A stretch of DNA of 64,000 nucleotides from Thalassocella blandensis (GTDB lineage Bacteria; Pseudomonadota; Gammaproteobacteria; Pseudomonadales; Cellvibrionaceae). The position numbers were made by a program, and so were the translations under genes. Positions 29,264 through 38,319 of this stretch are shown here, one piece after another. Where the stretch lies: positions 496,001-560,000 of the forward strand of contig CABFPG010000004.1 in assembly GCA_902141825.1 (NCBI GenBank), read 5' to 3'. Positions within the stretch are counted from its first letter, which is position 1. The number at the start of each line of letters is the position of its first letter. The notes under the pieces were generated by a model that saw only the letters and a program-made list of their open reading frames with translations, ran no database searches and had not been told where the DNA came from.

Positions 29264-32098
29264 TTAGACGCTCGTATCAAGTGCTGCATTGATAAATTTC
29301 TTTTGCTCTTCAAGATGCGTTGCCATATAACCCGCTGCAGGCGCAGAAGACGCTGGACGACCAGCATAACGCAGGAACAAGTCAGGGTTTATACGCTGTA
29401 ATGTACGACGCATACGATGCTGGCTGGAGTACCAGGCGCCCTGGTTCATAGGCTCTTCCTGACACCAGACAACGTCGGTCACGTGCTCAAAAGGCTTCAG
29501 AGCCACCCGCAAATCTTCTTCGGGGAACGGATAAAGCTGTTCGATACGTACCAGTGCTACATCATCCTGCTCTTTTGCTTCACGCTCTTCAAACAGGTGG
29601 TAATACACCTTACCACTACAAAGAATGACGCGTTTCACTTTACTTGGCTCAACATTGGTGTCCGTCAGAACAGCTTCAAACTTACCGTTAGCCAGCTCTT
29701 CCAGCGAGGAGGTTGCCAGTTTGTGACGCAAGATCCACTTGGGACTCATCACCACAAGCGGACGACGCATCAAACGGATCGCCTGACGACGCAGCATGTG
29801 ATAGACCTGAGCCGGCGTTGTTGGGATACACACTTGAATATTGTGTTCCGCACACAACTGTAAAAATCTTTCCAAACGAGCAGAAGAGTGTTCCGGGCCC
29901 TGCCCTTCATAACCGTGTGGCAATAACATGGTCAAACCACACAGACGCTGCCATTTGTGCTCACCAGATGTGATGAACTGATCGATCACCACCTGCGCTC
30001 CATTGGCAAAGTCACCAAACTGCGCTTCCCAGATCACCAGGCCGCCGGGGGTCGTCGTGGAATACCCGTATTCGAATGCCAAAACTGCTTCTTCTGACAG
30101 GAAAGAGTCATAAATCTGGAAACTGGGTTGATCTTCTTCCAGGTGCTCCAGTGGGATATAGGTATCCCCATTTTTCTGATTATGGACAACCGCATGGCGG
30201 TGCGAGAAGGTCCCGCGGCCAACATCCTGTCCGGTAATACGCACCAGATAACCCTGCTTCAGCAAAGTTGCATATGCCAGCGTTTCAGCCATTCCCCAGT
30301 TAATAGGGACTGCGCCACCGGCCATTTTACGGCGGTCATCGTATATTTTGGCAACCTGACGCTGCACTTGAACACCGTCTGGAACATGACTGATTTTTTC
30401 CGCCAGCTCCTGCAGTTCTTTTAACGGATAAGTGGTATCACAAGGTGTTTGCCAGTCGTGCCCAAGATAGGGAGACCAATCAACAAACAAGCTCGAATCT
30501 GGTTTAGTCACCAATCCACGAGCAACCAGTTCACCGCGATCCAGTGCCGCACGATACTCTGTGACCAGATCATCTGATGCTTGCTTGCTCAACACATTTT
30601 CTGCTTCCAACTGCTCAGCATAGAGTGTACGAGTCGTTTTATGTGAACGAATAGCCTTGTACATCACTGGCTGGGTTGAGGAAGGTTCGTCGGTTTCGTT
30701 ATGACCACGGCGACGGTAACACACGAGATCGATCACCACATCGCGTTTGAATTCTTTACGATAATCCATCGCCAATGCGGAGACATAGGCAACAGCTTCT
30801 GGGTTGTCACCATTGACGTGGAAGATGGGGGCTTCAATCATTTTCGCTACATCGGTAGCGTAATCTGTTGAACGCGCATCTTCTATGCGACTGGTGGTAA
30901 AACCAACCTGATTATTAATGACGATATGAACGGTACCACCGGTTTTGTAGGCGCGGGTCTGGGACATCTGGAAAGTTTCCATCACCACACCCTGACCGGC
31001 AAAAGCAGCATCACCGTGAAGCACAACAGGCACTACGCAATTACCCACCACATCATTACGACGATCCTGGCGGGCACGAACAGACCCCTCAACCACAGGA
31101 GATACAATTTCCAAATGGGACGGGTTAAAAGCCATCGCCAAGTGCATTTCACCGCCTGGCGTCATAACATTGGAAGAGAAGCCCTGGTGGTATTTCACAT
31201 CACCGGAGGTGTGGACCAGTTTCTTACCTTCGAATTCTTCAAACAATTCAGAGGGGTTCTTACCCAGAATGTTAACCAGTACATTCAAGCGTCCACGGTG
31301 CGCCATACCGACCACCATTTCTTTCGCCCCATACTCACCAGCTTTATCAATCACGGTATCCAGCATGGGAATAAGGGCTTCACCGCCCTCCAGACCAAAA
31401 CGCTTGGTGCCTGGGTATTTACCGTCAAGATGACGCTCAAGACCTTCTGCCGCAGTCAACCGCTTCAACAGATCAACTTTGGTTTCATTGGAATAATTCG
31501 CTCTGGCGCGGGTACTTTCCAAACGATGAATCAACCAGCGACGCTCATCGTAGTCGGTGATATGCATGATTTCAGAGCCGATATCACCACAGTAGGTTTT
31601 TTCCAAATCTTCGATGATAGAGCTTAATACACCTTCTTTGTAACCAAAGGAGAGATCCCCGGTTTGAAAGGCTGAATCCAGATCGGCGACGTTCAGATTA
31701 TGGAAACTTAAATCCAAATCACGCGGGTTTTTTCGCTCACGCAAATTTAAAGGATCTACATTCGCCTTTAAATGACCACTCAAGCGATATGCATTGATCA
31801 ATTGAACGACTTCAACCTGTTTACGCTCGTGGGCAATATTGCCAGAGCCCTCACCCGGCACAACGCTTGGTCGTGCGCGACTGCGCCCCAACAGTTCAAA
31901 ATGTTCGATAATTTCTGAATGCGGCACATCGTTGGTGACGCCATCGACGCGTGGCAGCTTGTCAAAGTAATCACGCCAGTCTTGCGAAACAGAGTTGGGA
32001 TCTCGCAAATACGCCTCGTAAATTTCCTCCACGTAGGCGGCATTCCCCCCCGATATATGAGAGGTTTTGAATAACATTTCCATCAAACTTTCTTGCAT
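29264..32098 (-). CDS. sucA: 2-oxoglutarate dehydrogenase E1 component
   Basis: The thiamine-diphosphate E1 decarboxylates 2-oxoglutarate. From ATG 32098 it is 944 residues; this start gives the family N-terminus MQESLMEMLFKTSHISGG and is preceded by GGTGGA, whereas the open frame reaches 32125. Motifs include GMAHRGRLNVLVNILG, the ThDP-binding HVNGDNPEAVAYV and RRGHNETDEPSSTQP. It is the first gene of sucAB-lpd and is 486 bases after sdhB. Confidence 0.98.
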   Translation of the reverse strand: MQESLMEMLFKTSHISGGNAAYVEEIYEAYLRDPNSVSQDWRDYFDKLPRVDGVTNDVPHSEIIEHFELLGRSRARPSVVPGEGSGNIAHERKQVEVVQLINAYRLSGHLKANVDPLNLRERKNPRDLDLSFHNLNVADLDSAFQTGDLSFGYKEGVLSSIIEDLEKTYCGDIGSEIMHITDYDERRWLIHRLESTRARANYSNETKVDLLKRLTAAEGLERHLDGKYPGTKRFGLEGGEALIPMLDTVIDKAGEYGAKEMVVGMAHRGRLNVLVNILGKNPSELFEEFEGKKLVHTSGDVKYHQGFSSNVMTPGGEMHLAMAFNPSHLEIVSPVVEGSVRARQDRRNDVVGNCVVPVVLHGDAAFAGQGVVMETFQMSQTRAYKTGGTVHIVINNQVGFTTSRIEDARSTDYATDVAKMIEAPIFHVNGDNPEAVAYVSALAMDYRKEFKRDVVIDLVCYRRRGHNETDEPSSTQPVMYKAIRSHKTTRTLYAEQLEAENVLSKQASDDLVTEYRAALDRGELVARGLVTKPDSSLFVDWSPYLGHDWQTPCDTTYPLKELQELAEKISHVPDGVQVQRQVAKIYDDRRKMAGGAVPINWGMAETLAYATLLKQGYLVRITGQDVGRGTFSHRHAVVHNQKNGDTYIPLEHLEEDQPSFQIYDSFLSEEAVLAFEYGYSTTTPGGLVIWEAQFGDFANGAQVVIDQFITSGEHKWQRLCGLTMLLPHGYEGQGPEHSSARLERFLQLCAEHNIQVCIPTTPAQVYHMLRRQAIRLMRRPLVVMSPKWILRHKLATSSLEELANGKFEAVLTDTNVEPSKVKRVILCSGKVYYHLFEEREAKEQDDVALVRIEQLYPFPEEDLRVALKPFEHVTDVVWCQEEPMNQGAWYSSQHRMRRTLQRINPDLFLRYAGRPASSAPAAGYMATHLEEQKKFINAALDTSV

Positions 32099-32584
32099 GT
32101 AAGTCCACCGTACCGTCGGATTCAATTACTTGATCAGGTGCACAAGAGCTAAACACTTATATTGGAATAGCGACCCAATGAATGTTGAATCCCTTGATCT
32201 TCTTGTCGCGTAGTTGGTTGGCCGAATCTCTGAGTTGCTATTCGAACTGCACAACTTATGAGCAAGTATAGATAAAGATAAATCAAACATGGCAGATTAT
32301 TCGTTCACGTTAAATTCTGCCATGACTTCGTTGTAACTATATTAAGTTTTCAAGGTGTAACTGCTGTTAAAGCAGGGGTAAGCACTATAAACCGAAGACT
32401 AAAACACCCCTCACCTGTTCTCACTGATCCCAGCAAGTAGATTTAGGACGACTTCACCGTACTTATCGTCGGCTTAAAGTTCAATGGGAACCAGGCCCAT
32501 ACCCCATTATAAGAAACCGGAGTTTCGCGGCGGGGTTAAGAACTTAGCTCCGCCCCCAGATCCGCATGAAACGAGAGACTACAC
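32099..32584. other. Spacer between sdhB and sucA
   Basis: About 490 bases with no ORF. It contains a 9-bp inverted repeat CATGGCAGA (32288-32296) / TCTGCCATG (32316-32324). On the minus strand the second arm is followed by TTTGATTT, so it might be a weak terminator or an RNA-processing or binding site. Confidence 0.5.
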
Positions 32585-33289
32585 TCAGGTCCCGCGCTGT
32601 AACAACATATTACGTATATGACCAATTGCCTTGGTAGGGTTCAACCCTTTTGGACAAACATCCACACAATTCATAATGCCGTGACATCTGAACACGCTGA
32701 ATGGGTCATCAAGTTTTGCCAAACGCTGTTCAGTGGCAGTATCGCGACTGTCCGCCAAAAAGCGATAGGCCTGTAGTAGCCCTGCAGGACCAATAAACTT
32801 ATCTGGATTCCACCAAAATGACGGACAGCTGGTCGAACAGCATGCGCACAAAATGCACTCATACAAACCATCCAGCTTCTCTCGATCTTCTGGAGACTGT
32901 AACCGTTCAATAGCCGGTGCAGGTGTATCATTTTGCAAAAACGGCTCAATTTTGCGGTATTGCGCATAGAATTGTGACATATCAATCACTAGATCACGAA
33001 TGACCGGCAAACCAGGCAAAGGACGAAGCACCAGCTTGTTATTTTTTACACACTCGGAAAGCGGCTTAATGCATGCCAGACCGTTTTTACCGGATATATT
33101 CATACCGTCTGAACCACAAACACCTTCACGGCAAGAACGTCGATAAGCCAGACTTGGATCTTGTTCTTTCAGCATTTCCAATACGTCCAGCACCATCAGA
33201 TTTTTGCCTTGCGTGTCGACTTCATAAGTCTTCATATAAGGCGCTTTATCTGTTTCCGGGTTATAGCGATAAACTTCAACTTTTAACAT
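32585..33289 (-). CDS. sdhB: Succinate dehydrogenase iron-sulfur subunit
   Basis: At 234 residues, with the 2Fe-2S cysteines in CREGVCGSDGMN to GLACI (about 54-75), the 4Fe-4S cluster CILCACCSTSC (about 146) and the 3Fe-4S CHGIMNCVDVCPKGL (about 203). The start chosen is ATG giving MLKVEVYRYNPETD; an upstream in-frame GTG at 33301 would add MGKT. It transfers electrons from SdhA to quinone in the inner membrane. Confidence 0.97.
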   Translation of the reverse strand: MLKVEVYRYNPETDKAPYMKTYEVDTQGKNLMVLDVLEMLKEQDPSLAYRRSCREGVCGSDGMNISGKNGLACIKPLSECVKNNKLVLRPLPGLPVIRDLVIDMSQFYAQYRKIEPFLQNDTPAPAIERLQSPEDREKLDGLYECILCACCSTSCPSFWWNPDKFIGPAGLLQAYRFLADSRDTATEQRLAKLDDPFSVFRCHGIMNCVDVCPKGLNPTKAIGHIRNMLLQRGT

Positions 33290-33318
33290 TGTCTTACCCA
33301 CGATGATTACTTCGACGA

Positions 33319-35091
33319 TTAATACGTACGAGTTTTTGGTTCAAACTTCTCGACGGTTTTCGGTGAGAAATTCACGTCGCGCTTGCCAACACGTTTTTCC
33401 AGAGGGAAATACATGGAGTGGCACAACCAGTTAACGTCGTCACGATCCTGGAAATCTTCACGTGCATGCGCACCACGAGATTCCTTGCGCTCTTCCGCAG
33501 CAATTGCAGTCGCTTCAGCCACTTCAAACAGGTTCTGAACTTCCAGCGCTTCAATACGGGCTGTATTAAAGGCAGAGCTCTTGTCTTGCAAATGAAGGTT
33601 ATCAACGCGCTCACGCAGTTCAGCCAATTTGGCAATACCTTCCTGCATGAACTCACCTTTACGGAATACACCAAAATGGTTCTGCATAATGCTTTGCAGG
33701 TCTTTTCTTACTGCGGCAGCTGACTCGCCTGAAGAGGAGTCATTAACCTTATTCAAACGCGACATGGCAGCTTCAAGGTCTGACTCAGATGGTGCACGAG
33801 CTTCAATACCTTCACGTAATGCCTTCTCGATAAACATACCAGAAGAGCGTCCAAAGACCACCAGATCCAGAAGTGAATTACCACCAAGACGGTTAGCGCC
33901 GTGCACAGATACACATGCGACTTCACCACAGGCAAAGAAGCCATCAATGACTTTATCCTTGCCGTCAGTTCCCTGAGTCAGAGCCTGTCCATGAATATTG
34001 GTTGGAATCCCCCCCATCATGTAGTGACAGGTTGGAACTACAGGAATCGGCTCTTTAATCGGATCAGCGTGTGCGAAGGTGCGAGATAATTCGAGAATAC
34101 CCGGTAAACGCTGGTTCAGCGTCTCGGCACCAAGATGCATTAACTGCAGATATACGTGGTCGCCGTCGGGGCCACAACCGCGACCATCCAGAATTTCCAG
34201 AACCATGGAACGCGCAACAACGTCACGGCCAGCCAGGTCTTTTGCATTGGGAGCGTAACGCTCCATGAAGCGCTCGCCGTCTTTATTAACGAGATAACCG
34301 CCTTCACCACGACAACCTTCAGTTACCAAAACACCAGCACCATGAATACCCGTTGGGTGGAACTGCCACATCTCAATGTCTTGCACCGGGAAGCCAGCGC
34401 GCAGCGCCATCCCAATACCGTCTCCAGTGTTGATATGCGCATTCGTGGTAGAGGCGTAAATACGACCTGCTCCGCCGGTTGCAAATACCGTCGCTTTGGA
34501 TTTGATGAAGACCACTTCACCATCTTCCATATTAATAGCCACAACACCGCAGACAACACCATCCTGATTTTTGACAATATCTACAGCAAACCATTCATTG
34601 AGGAAAACTGTGTCGTTTTTGACATTGCCCTGGTACAGCGCATGCAGCAATGCATGGCCGGTTCGGTCAGCAGCAGCACAGGTACGCGCGGCCTGACCGC
34701 CTTTACCAAAATCCTTGGACTGTCCACCGAATGGACGCTGATAAATTCGCCCCTCTTCGGTTCGGGAAAATGGCAGCCCCATATGATCCAGTTCAAACAC
34801 AGCTTCTGGACCTACTGAACACATATATTCAATAGCATCCTGGTCACCGATATAATCGGAGCCTTTTACCGTGTCATACATATGCCAACGCCAATCATCA
34901 TTCGGATCAGCACTGGCGATAGCGCAGGTGATTCCACCTTGCGCAGAAACAGTGTGTGAACGAGTCGGGAAAACTTTCGTGACCACCGCGGTTTTATAAC
35001 CGGATTGTGCTAACTGCAAGGCTGCGCGCATACCAGCGCCACCGCCACCTATGACAATCCCGTCAAACGACATCGTGCGAATACTAGCCAT
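33319..35091 (-). CDS. sdhA: Succinate dehydrogenase flavoprotein subunit
   Basis: At 590 residues, with FAD-binding [19 protein letters not shown], the covalent-FAD histidine in [10 protein letters not shown] (about 45), and substrate and catalytic regions [11 protein letters not shown] and [17 protein letters not shown]. It oxidises succinate to fumarate. It begins six bases after the sdhD stop. Confidence 0.98.
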   Translation of the reverse strand: MASIRTMSFDGIVIGGGGAGMRAALQLAQSGYKTAVVTKVFPTRSHTVSAQGGITCAIASADPNDDWRWHMYDTVKGSDYIGDQDAIEYMCSVGPEAVFELDHMGLPFSRTEEGRIYQRPFGGQSKDFGKGGQAARTCAAADRTGHALLHALYQGNVKNDTVFLNEWFAVDIVKNQDGVVCGVVAINMEDGEVVFIKSKATVFATGGAGRIYASTTNAHINTGDGIGMALRAGFPVQDIEMWQFHPTGIHGAGVLVTEGCRGEGGYLVNKDGERFMERYAPNAKDLAGRDVVARSMVLEILDGRGCGPDGDHVYLQLMHLGAETLNQRLPGILELSRTFAHADPIKEPIPVVPTCHYMMGGIPTNIHGQALTQGTDGKDKVIDGFFACGEVACVSVHGANRLGGNSLLDLVVFGRSSGMFIEKALREGIEARAPSESDLEAAMSRLNKVNDSSSGESAAAVRKDLQSIMQNHFGVFRKGEFMQEGIAKLAELRERVDNLHLQDKSSAFNTARIEALEVQNLFEVAEATAIAAEERKESRGAHAREDFQDRDDVNWLCHSMYFPLEKRVGKRDVNFSPKTVEKFEPKTRTY

Positions 35092-35097
35092 CGATCA

Positions 35098-35463
35098 TTA
35101 CCCCCAAAGAATCTCAATGCCCCACACAAGGTAGGCCAAAGTTACTACTGCATAAATCGTTAATGCGGTCATGCGAAGGAAAAAAGCTTTCCCTCCCATC
35201 ATTCGTGTTGTCACGTAATCCATCAATACCGCCCATAAGCCAATCCATCCATGAGCAGCCAGAGAAATTAACACCAAAAGACTGAAAATGCGCATCCACA
35301 ACTGATCATACAACGCTGACCATTGCTGATACGTCAGGTCTGGATGCTGTAAAAGAAATACGACAATAAAGATTGTGTAAGCGGCTAACACCACGGCGGT
35401 AGCACGCTGAATCAGCCAGTCAGACAGACCGCTGCGGCCAATAGTAGTTACTGCAGTTACCAT
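35098..35463 (-). CDS. sdhD: Succinate dehydrogenase membrane anchor subunit D
   Basis: A 121-residue membrane anchor with three hydrophobic helices. It starts MVTAVTTIGRSGLSDWLIQRATAVVL, like E. coli SdhD, with GGGGG eight bases before the ATG; another in-frame ATG is two codons upstream. It overlaps the end of sdhC by seven bases. AAHGWIGLW contains a likely haem or quinone-site His. Confidence 0.95.
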   Translation of the reverse strand: MVTAVTTIGRSGLSDWLIQRATAVVLAAYTIFIVVFLLQHPDLTYQQWSALYDQLWMRIFSLLVLISLAAHGWIGLWAVLMDYVTTRMMGGKAFFLRMTALTIYAVVTLAYLVWGIEILWG

Positions 35464-35831
35464 ACCCATACCCCCGCTAACGCCATAAGGATTATCGCTA
35501 TCACTAGCGCGACTGTTGCTGTTGTCTTACCACCCTGCAAGGTTTCACCAAAACCGAGATCCATCGTCAAATGACGAAGTCCCATTACCAGGTGATACGC
35601 CAGTGCGGCGAGAACGGCCCACAATATGAGTTTTGCAGGAACAGATTGCAGGATTTCCTGCAGGTGAGCAAAGCCCTGCTCGGAAGAAAGGCTGGTATCC
35701 AGCATCCAGATCAGAATGAGCAAGCCGGCAAGCAAAACCACACCTGATATACGATGTAAAATGGAAACGATTGCAGTAATTGGAAATTTTACTGTTGCTA
35801 AGTCTAAGTTGACTGGTCGATTATTGTTCAC
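35457..35831 (-). CDS. sdhC: Succinate dehydrogenase cytochrome b556 subunit C
   Basis: At 124 residues, three helices. LHRISGVVLL is the family signature and YHLVMGLRHL holds the haem-ligand His. The start codon is GTG. It is the first gene of sdhCDAB and lies about 190 bases downstream of a good sigma-70-like promoter. Confidence 0.96.
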   Translation of the reverse strand: MNNNRPVNLDLATVKFPITAIVSILHRISGVVLLAGLLILIWMLDTSLSSEQGFAHLQEILQSVPAKLILWAVLAALAYHLVMGLRHLTMDLGFGETLQGGKTTATVALVIAIILMALAGVWVW

Positions 35832-36029
35832 GATAGCGTTACACCTTGCGATTCAAAGTAAAAGGCAGTAAGGACATACTTGCCATTATTTTCCCGACAA
35901 TTTGTACGACTGCTTTTTATGCGAAGACTTAAAAGGACATTGAGTTTTTTGGGACGACAACGCGACATAGAAAGAATGGCTTCTCCGTCGAAGCGTAGAT
36001 TAGGTTCAATGCCTAAAAGACCGCGCGGA

Positions 36030-36058
36030 ATTATAGATATGCGACGCTAAAATTACAA
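36030..36058 (-). promoter_or_regulatory. Putative sigma-70 promoter of sdhCDAB
   Basis: On the minus strand: -35 TTGTAA (36058-36053), a 17-base spacer, and a perfect -10 TATAAT (36035-36030). Transcription would start near 36022, about 190 bases before the sdhC GTG. Confidence 0.5.
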
Positions 36059-36622
36059 ACATTGATAAGTACTTAACTCCATTTATCTGTAAAAAGTTTC
36101 CACAGGAGTCGGATTTGAAGTGGAGTTTGCAGCGCGTCGTCTGAATATCTTTCTCGAGCCCCGGTTTTTCACAAAATAACATGCAATAAAATCCGTAAAA
36201 GACGCACTTTTTATCGCACCCATTCACTCGCAGCTATTCCAAAGTGCAGGGGAAAAATTTAGAATCGCTGCCAGCAAAACAGCGCCTATACGCCCTCTTG
36301 TTTCTTATTTCCACTCGAAACGACTGTTTTTGTTATTATTGCTTGCAATTCAGGCTTGCCAAATGAGAAATCACCGCAAGTCGTAATCATTATCGTCCCG
36401 ATTAACGATTTAAATTGATCGTAATTAAGGATTGTGGAGCAACAAGCGCTATACTGGGGCCTGAATTTGCCCAACAAACTTTTTTGCACGTCTCCAGTCC
36501 GCGCTTACGAGTCAAGCACAAGACACTTGCACCTCAAAGTATAGAAGACGTGCTGAATTTTGGTGCAAAAACGCTGACACAAGCGTATACACCACCAAAA
36601 CAATACCAACGCGATTACTGTA

Positions 36623-36658
36623 ACTCTGAAAGAAAGCATTAAAACAGAGTCTTTTTTT
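36623..36658 (+). terminator. Orphan terminator-like hairpin upstream of gltA
   Basis: A 6-bp stem ACTCTG (36623-36628) / CAGAGT (36645-36650) with a 16-base loop, followed by CTTTTTTT. It is upstream of the gltA promoter, so it would end some other plus-strand transcript; none is annotated. Confidence 0.35.
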
Positions 36659-36700
36659 CTGTTTGCTGCCTTAATCAATAGCAAGTGAATGTAAATCGCA

Positions 36701-36728
36701 TTGACATAGCGCGACAGGACTATATAGT
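36701..36728 (+). promoter_or_regulatory. Putative sigma-70 promoter of gltA
   Basis: A perfect -35 TTGACA (36701-36706), a 16-base spacer, and a -10 TATAGT (36723-36728). The start near 36735 would give a leader of about 107 bases ending in an AAGGAG site. Confidence 0.6.
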
Positions 36729-36841
36729 TGCGCGACCAAATTTGTGGCTTTGTATGGAATTCAAATGCTGAATACCGAACATTCAGCACTTGAATATCAT
36801 GACAAACACAGCTTTTTTTAATTGCAATTAAGGAGTCCGTG

Positions 36842-38155
36842 ATGACTGATAAGAAAGCAACCCTTGCGGTCGATGGTTTGGACAGCCCTATTGAGTTACC
36901 GATGTATTCGGGCACCGTGGGCCCCGACGTTATCGACGTGAGAGCTCTGACGGGCAAAGGTTATTTCACCTACGATCCCGGCTTTGTGTCTACCGCGTCC
37001 TGCGAATCCAAAATTACCTACATCGACGGTGGCAAAGGCATGCTTTTGCACCGAGGTTATTCCATCGAAGACCTCGCCGAGAATTCTGATTATCTCGAGA
37101 CCTGCTTTCTTTTGCTTCACGGTGAACTTCCTTCACAAGACGAGTACGAAGAGTTTGTAGACATTATTCGCAACCACACGATGGTACACGAGTCCATTGC
37201 CCGCTTTTTCCGCGGCTTTCACTACGACTCACACCCCATGGCAATGATGTGCGGTATTGTTGGAGCACTATCTGCGTTCTACCATGACTCTCTTGACATC
37301 AACAATCCTCGCCACCGTTTAATATCAGCTCACCGACTTATCGCTAAAATGCCAACCCTGGCAGCGATGTGCTACAAGCACTCTCAAGGTCAGCCATTCA
37401 TGTATCCGGACAACAAGTTAAGCTATTCGGAAAACTTCCTGCACATGATGTTTGGTACGCCTTGCGATGACCCGAAAGTGAGCCCGACTCTGGCACGTGC
37501 AATGGATAAGATCTTCCTGTTGCACGCAGACCACGAACAAAACGCTTCCACCTCAACCGTGCGTCTTGCCGGCTCCTCAGGCGCTAACCCGTTCGCCTGT
37601 ATCGCTTCCGGTATTGCCACACTGTGGGGGCCCGCTCACGGCGGTGCCAACGAAGCAGTATTGACCATGCTGAATGAAATTGGCGATGAGAAGAATATCG
37701 ACAAGTTTGTGGCGCGCGCCAAAGACAAAGATGATCCATTCCGTCTGATGGGCTTCGGTCACCGCGTTTACAAAAACTTTGACCCTCGCGCAAAAGTCAT
37801 GAAAGAGACTTGCGATGAAGTATTGGGCGAGCTTGGTCTGGAAGATGATCCACTGTTGAAAATTGCCAAGCGCCTGGAAAAAATCGCACTGGAAGACGAG
37901 TACTTCGTAGAGAAGAAACTCTATCCAAATGTCGACTTCTACTCCGGCATTATCATGAAAGCGATTGGTATTCCGACTGACATGTTCACTGTTATTTTTG
38001 CGACAGGTCGTACAGTAGGCTGGATTGCACACTGGCATGAAATGTTAACTGACGGCTACCGCATCGGTCGCCCTCGCCAGCTTTACACCGGCGAAGCACC
38101 CCGTAAGCTGGCATCTAGAGAATCGCGCCCAGCGTCACAGAAGTCCTCTTTTTAA
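36842..38155 (+). CDS. gltA: Citrate synthase (type II, hexameric)
   Basis: At 437 residues it is the entry enzyme of the TCA cycle and makes citrate from oxaloacetate and acetyl-CoA. Motifs include [31 protein letters not shown] (catalytic His) and [14 protein letters not shown]. The N-terminal domain is of the NADH-sensitive gammaproteobacterial type. The ATG has AAGGAG seven bases upstream; the adjacent GTG at 36839 is less well spaced. It is divergent from sdhCDAB and ends in its own terminator. Confidence 0.98.
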   Translation: MTDKKATLAVDGLDSPIELPMYSGTVGPDVIDVRALTGKGYFTYDPGFVSTASCESKITYIDGGKGMLLHRGYSIEDLAENSDYLETCFLLLHGELPSQDEYEEFVDIIRNHTMVHESIARFFRGFHYDSHPMAMMCGIVGALSAFYHDSLDINNPRHRLISAHRLIAKMPTLAAMCYKHSQGQPFMYPDNKLSYSENFLHMMFGTPCDDPKVSPTLARAMDKIFLLHADHEQNASTSTVRLAGSSGANPFACIASGIATLWGPAHGGANEAVLTMLNEIGDEKNIDKFVARAKDKDDPFRLMGFGHRVYKNFDPRAKVMKETCDEVLGELGLEDDPLLKIAKRLEKIALEDEYFVEKKLYPNVDFYSGIIMKAIGIPTDMFTVIFATGRTVGWIAHWHEMLTDGYRIGRPRQLYTGEAPRKLASRESRPASQKSSF

Positions 38156-38177
38156 GGCTTAACGAACGCTACACTGT

Positions 38178-38207
38178 AAAAAGGCTGCCGATTGGCGGCC
38201 TTTTTTT
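38178..38207 (+). terminator. Intrinsic terminator after gltA
   Basis: AAAAAGGCTGCC (38178-38189), loop GATT, GGCGGCCTTTTT (about 38194-38205) with one U-G pair, and a T7 tract. It lies just past the gltA stop. Confidence 0.9.
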
Positions 38208-38319
38208 ATGGAGCACTGTTAAACTGCATAAAAAACGCTCGCCATAGCCAGCGAGCTTTGATATTATCCGCGCCCTTTTCATTGCCAGTGCGCATAATTC
38301 CCCCAATCCAAGGTTCATC

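Larger units (their letters stand above)
35832..36841. other. 1-kb divergent control region between sdhC and gltA
   Basis: It holds good promoters for both directions (annotated separately) and an orphan terminator-like hairpin at 36623-36658. Three short frames in it (36006-36227, 36286-36489, 36415-36642) lack ribosome sites or credible composition. Confidence 0.6.

Noticed and set aside
36415-36642. 75-codon plus-strand frame ending at the orphan hairpin upstream of gltA
   Set aside because: TTG start, no ribosome site and no recognisable sequence. The hairpin is noted separately as a possible small-RNA end.
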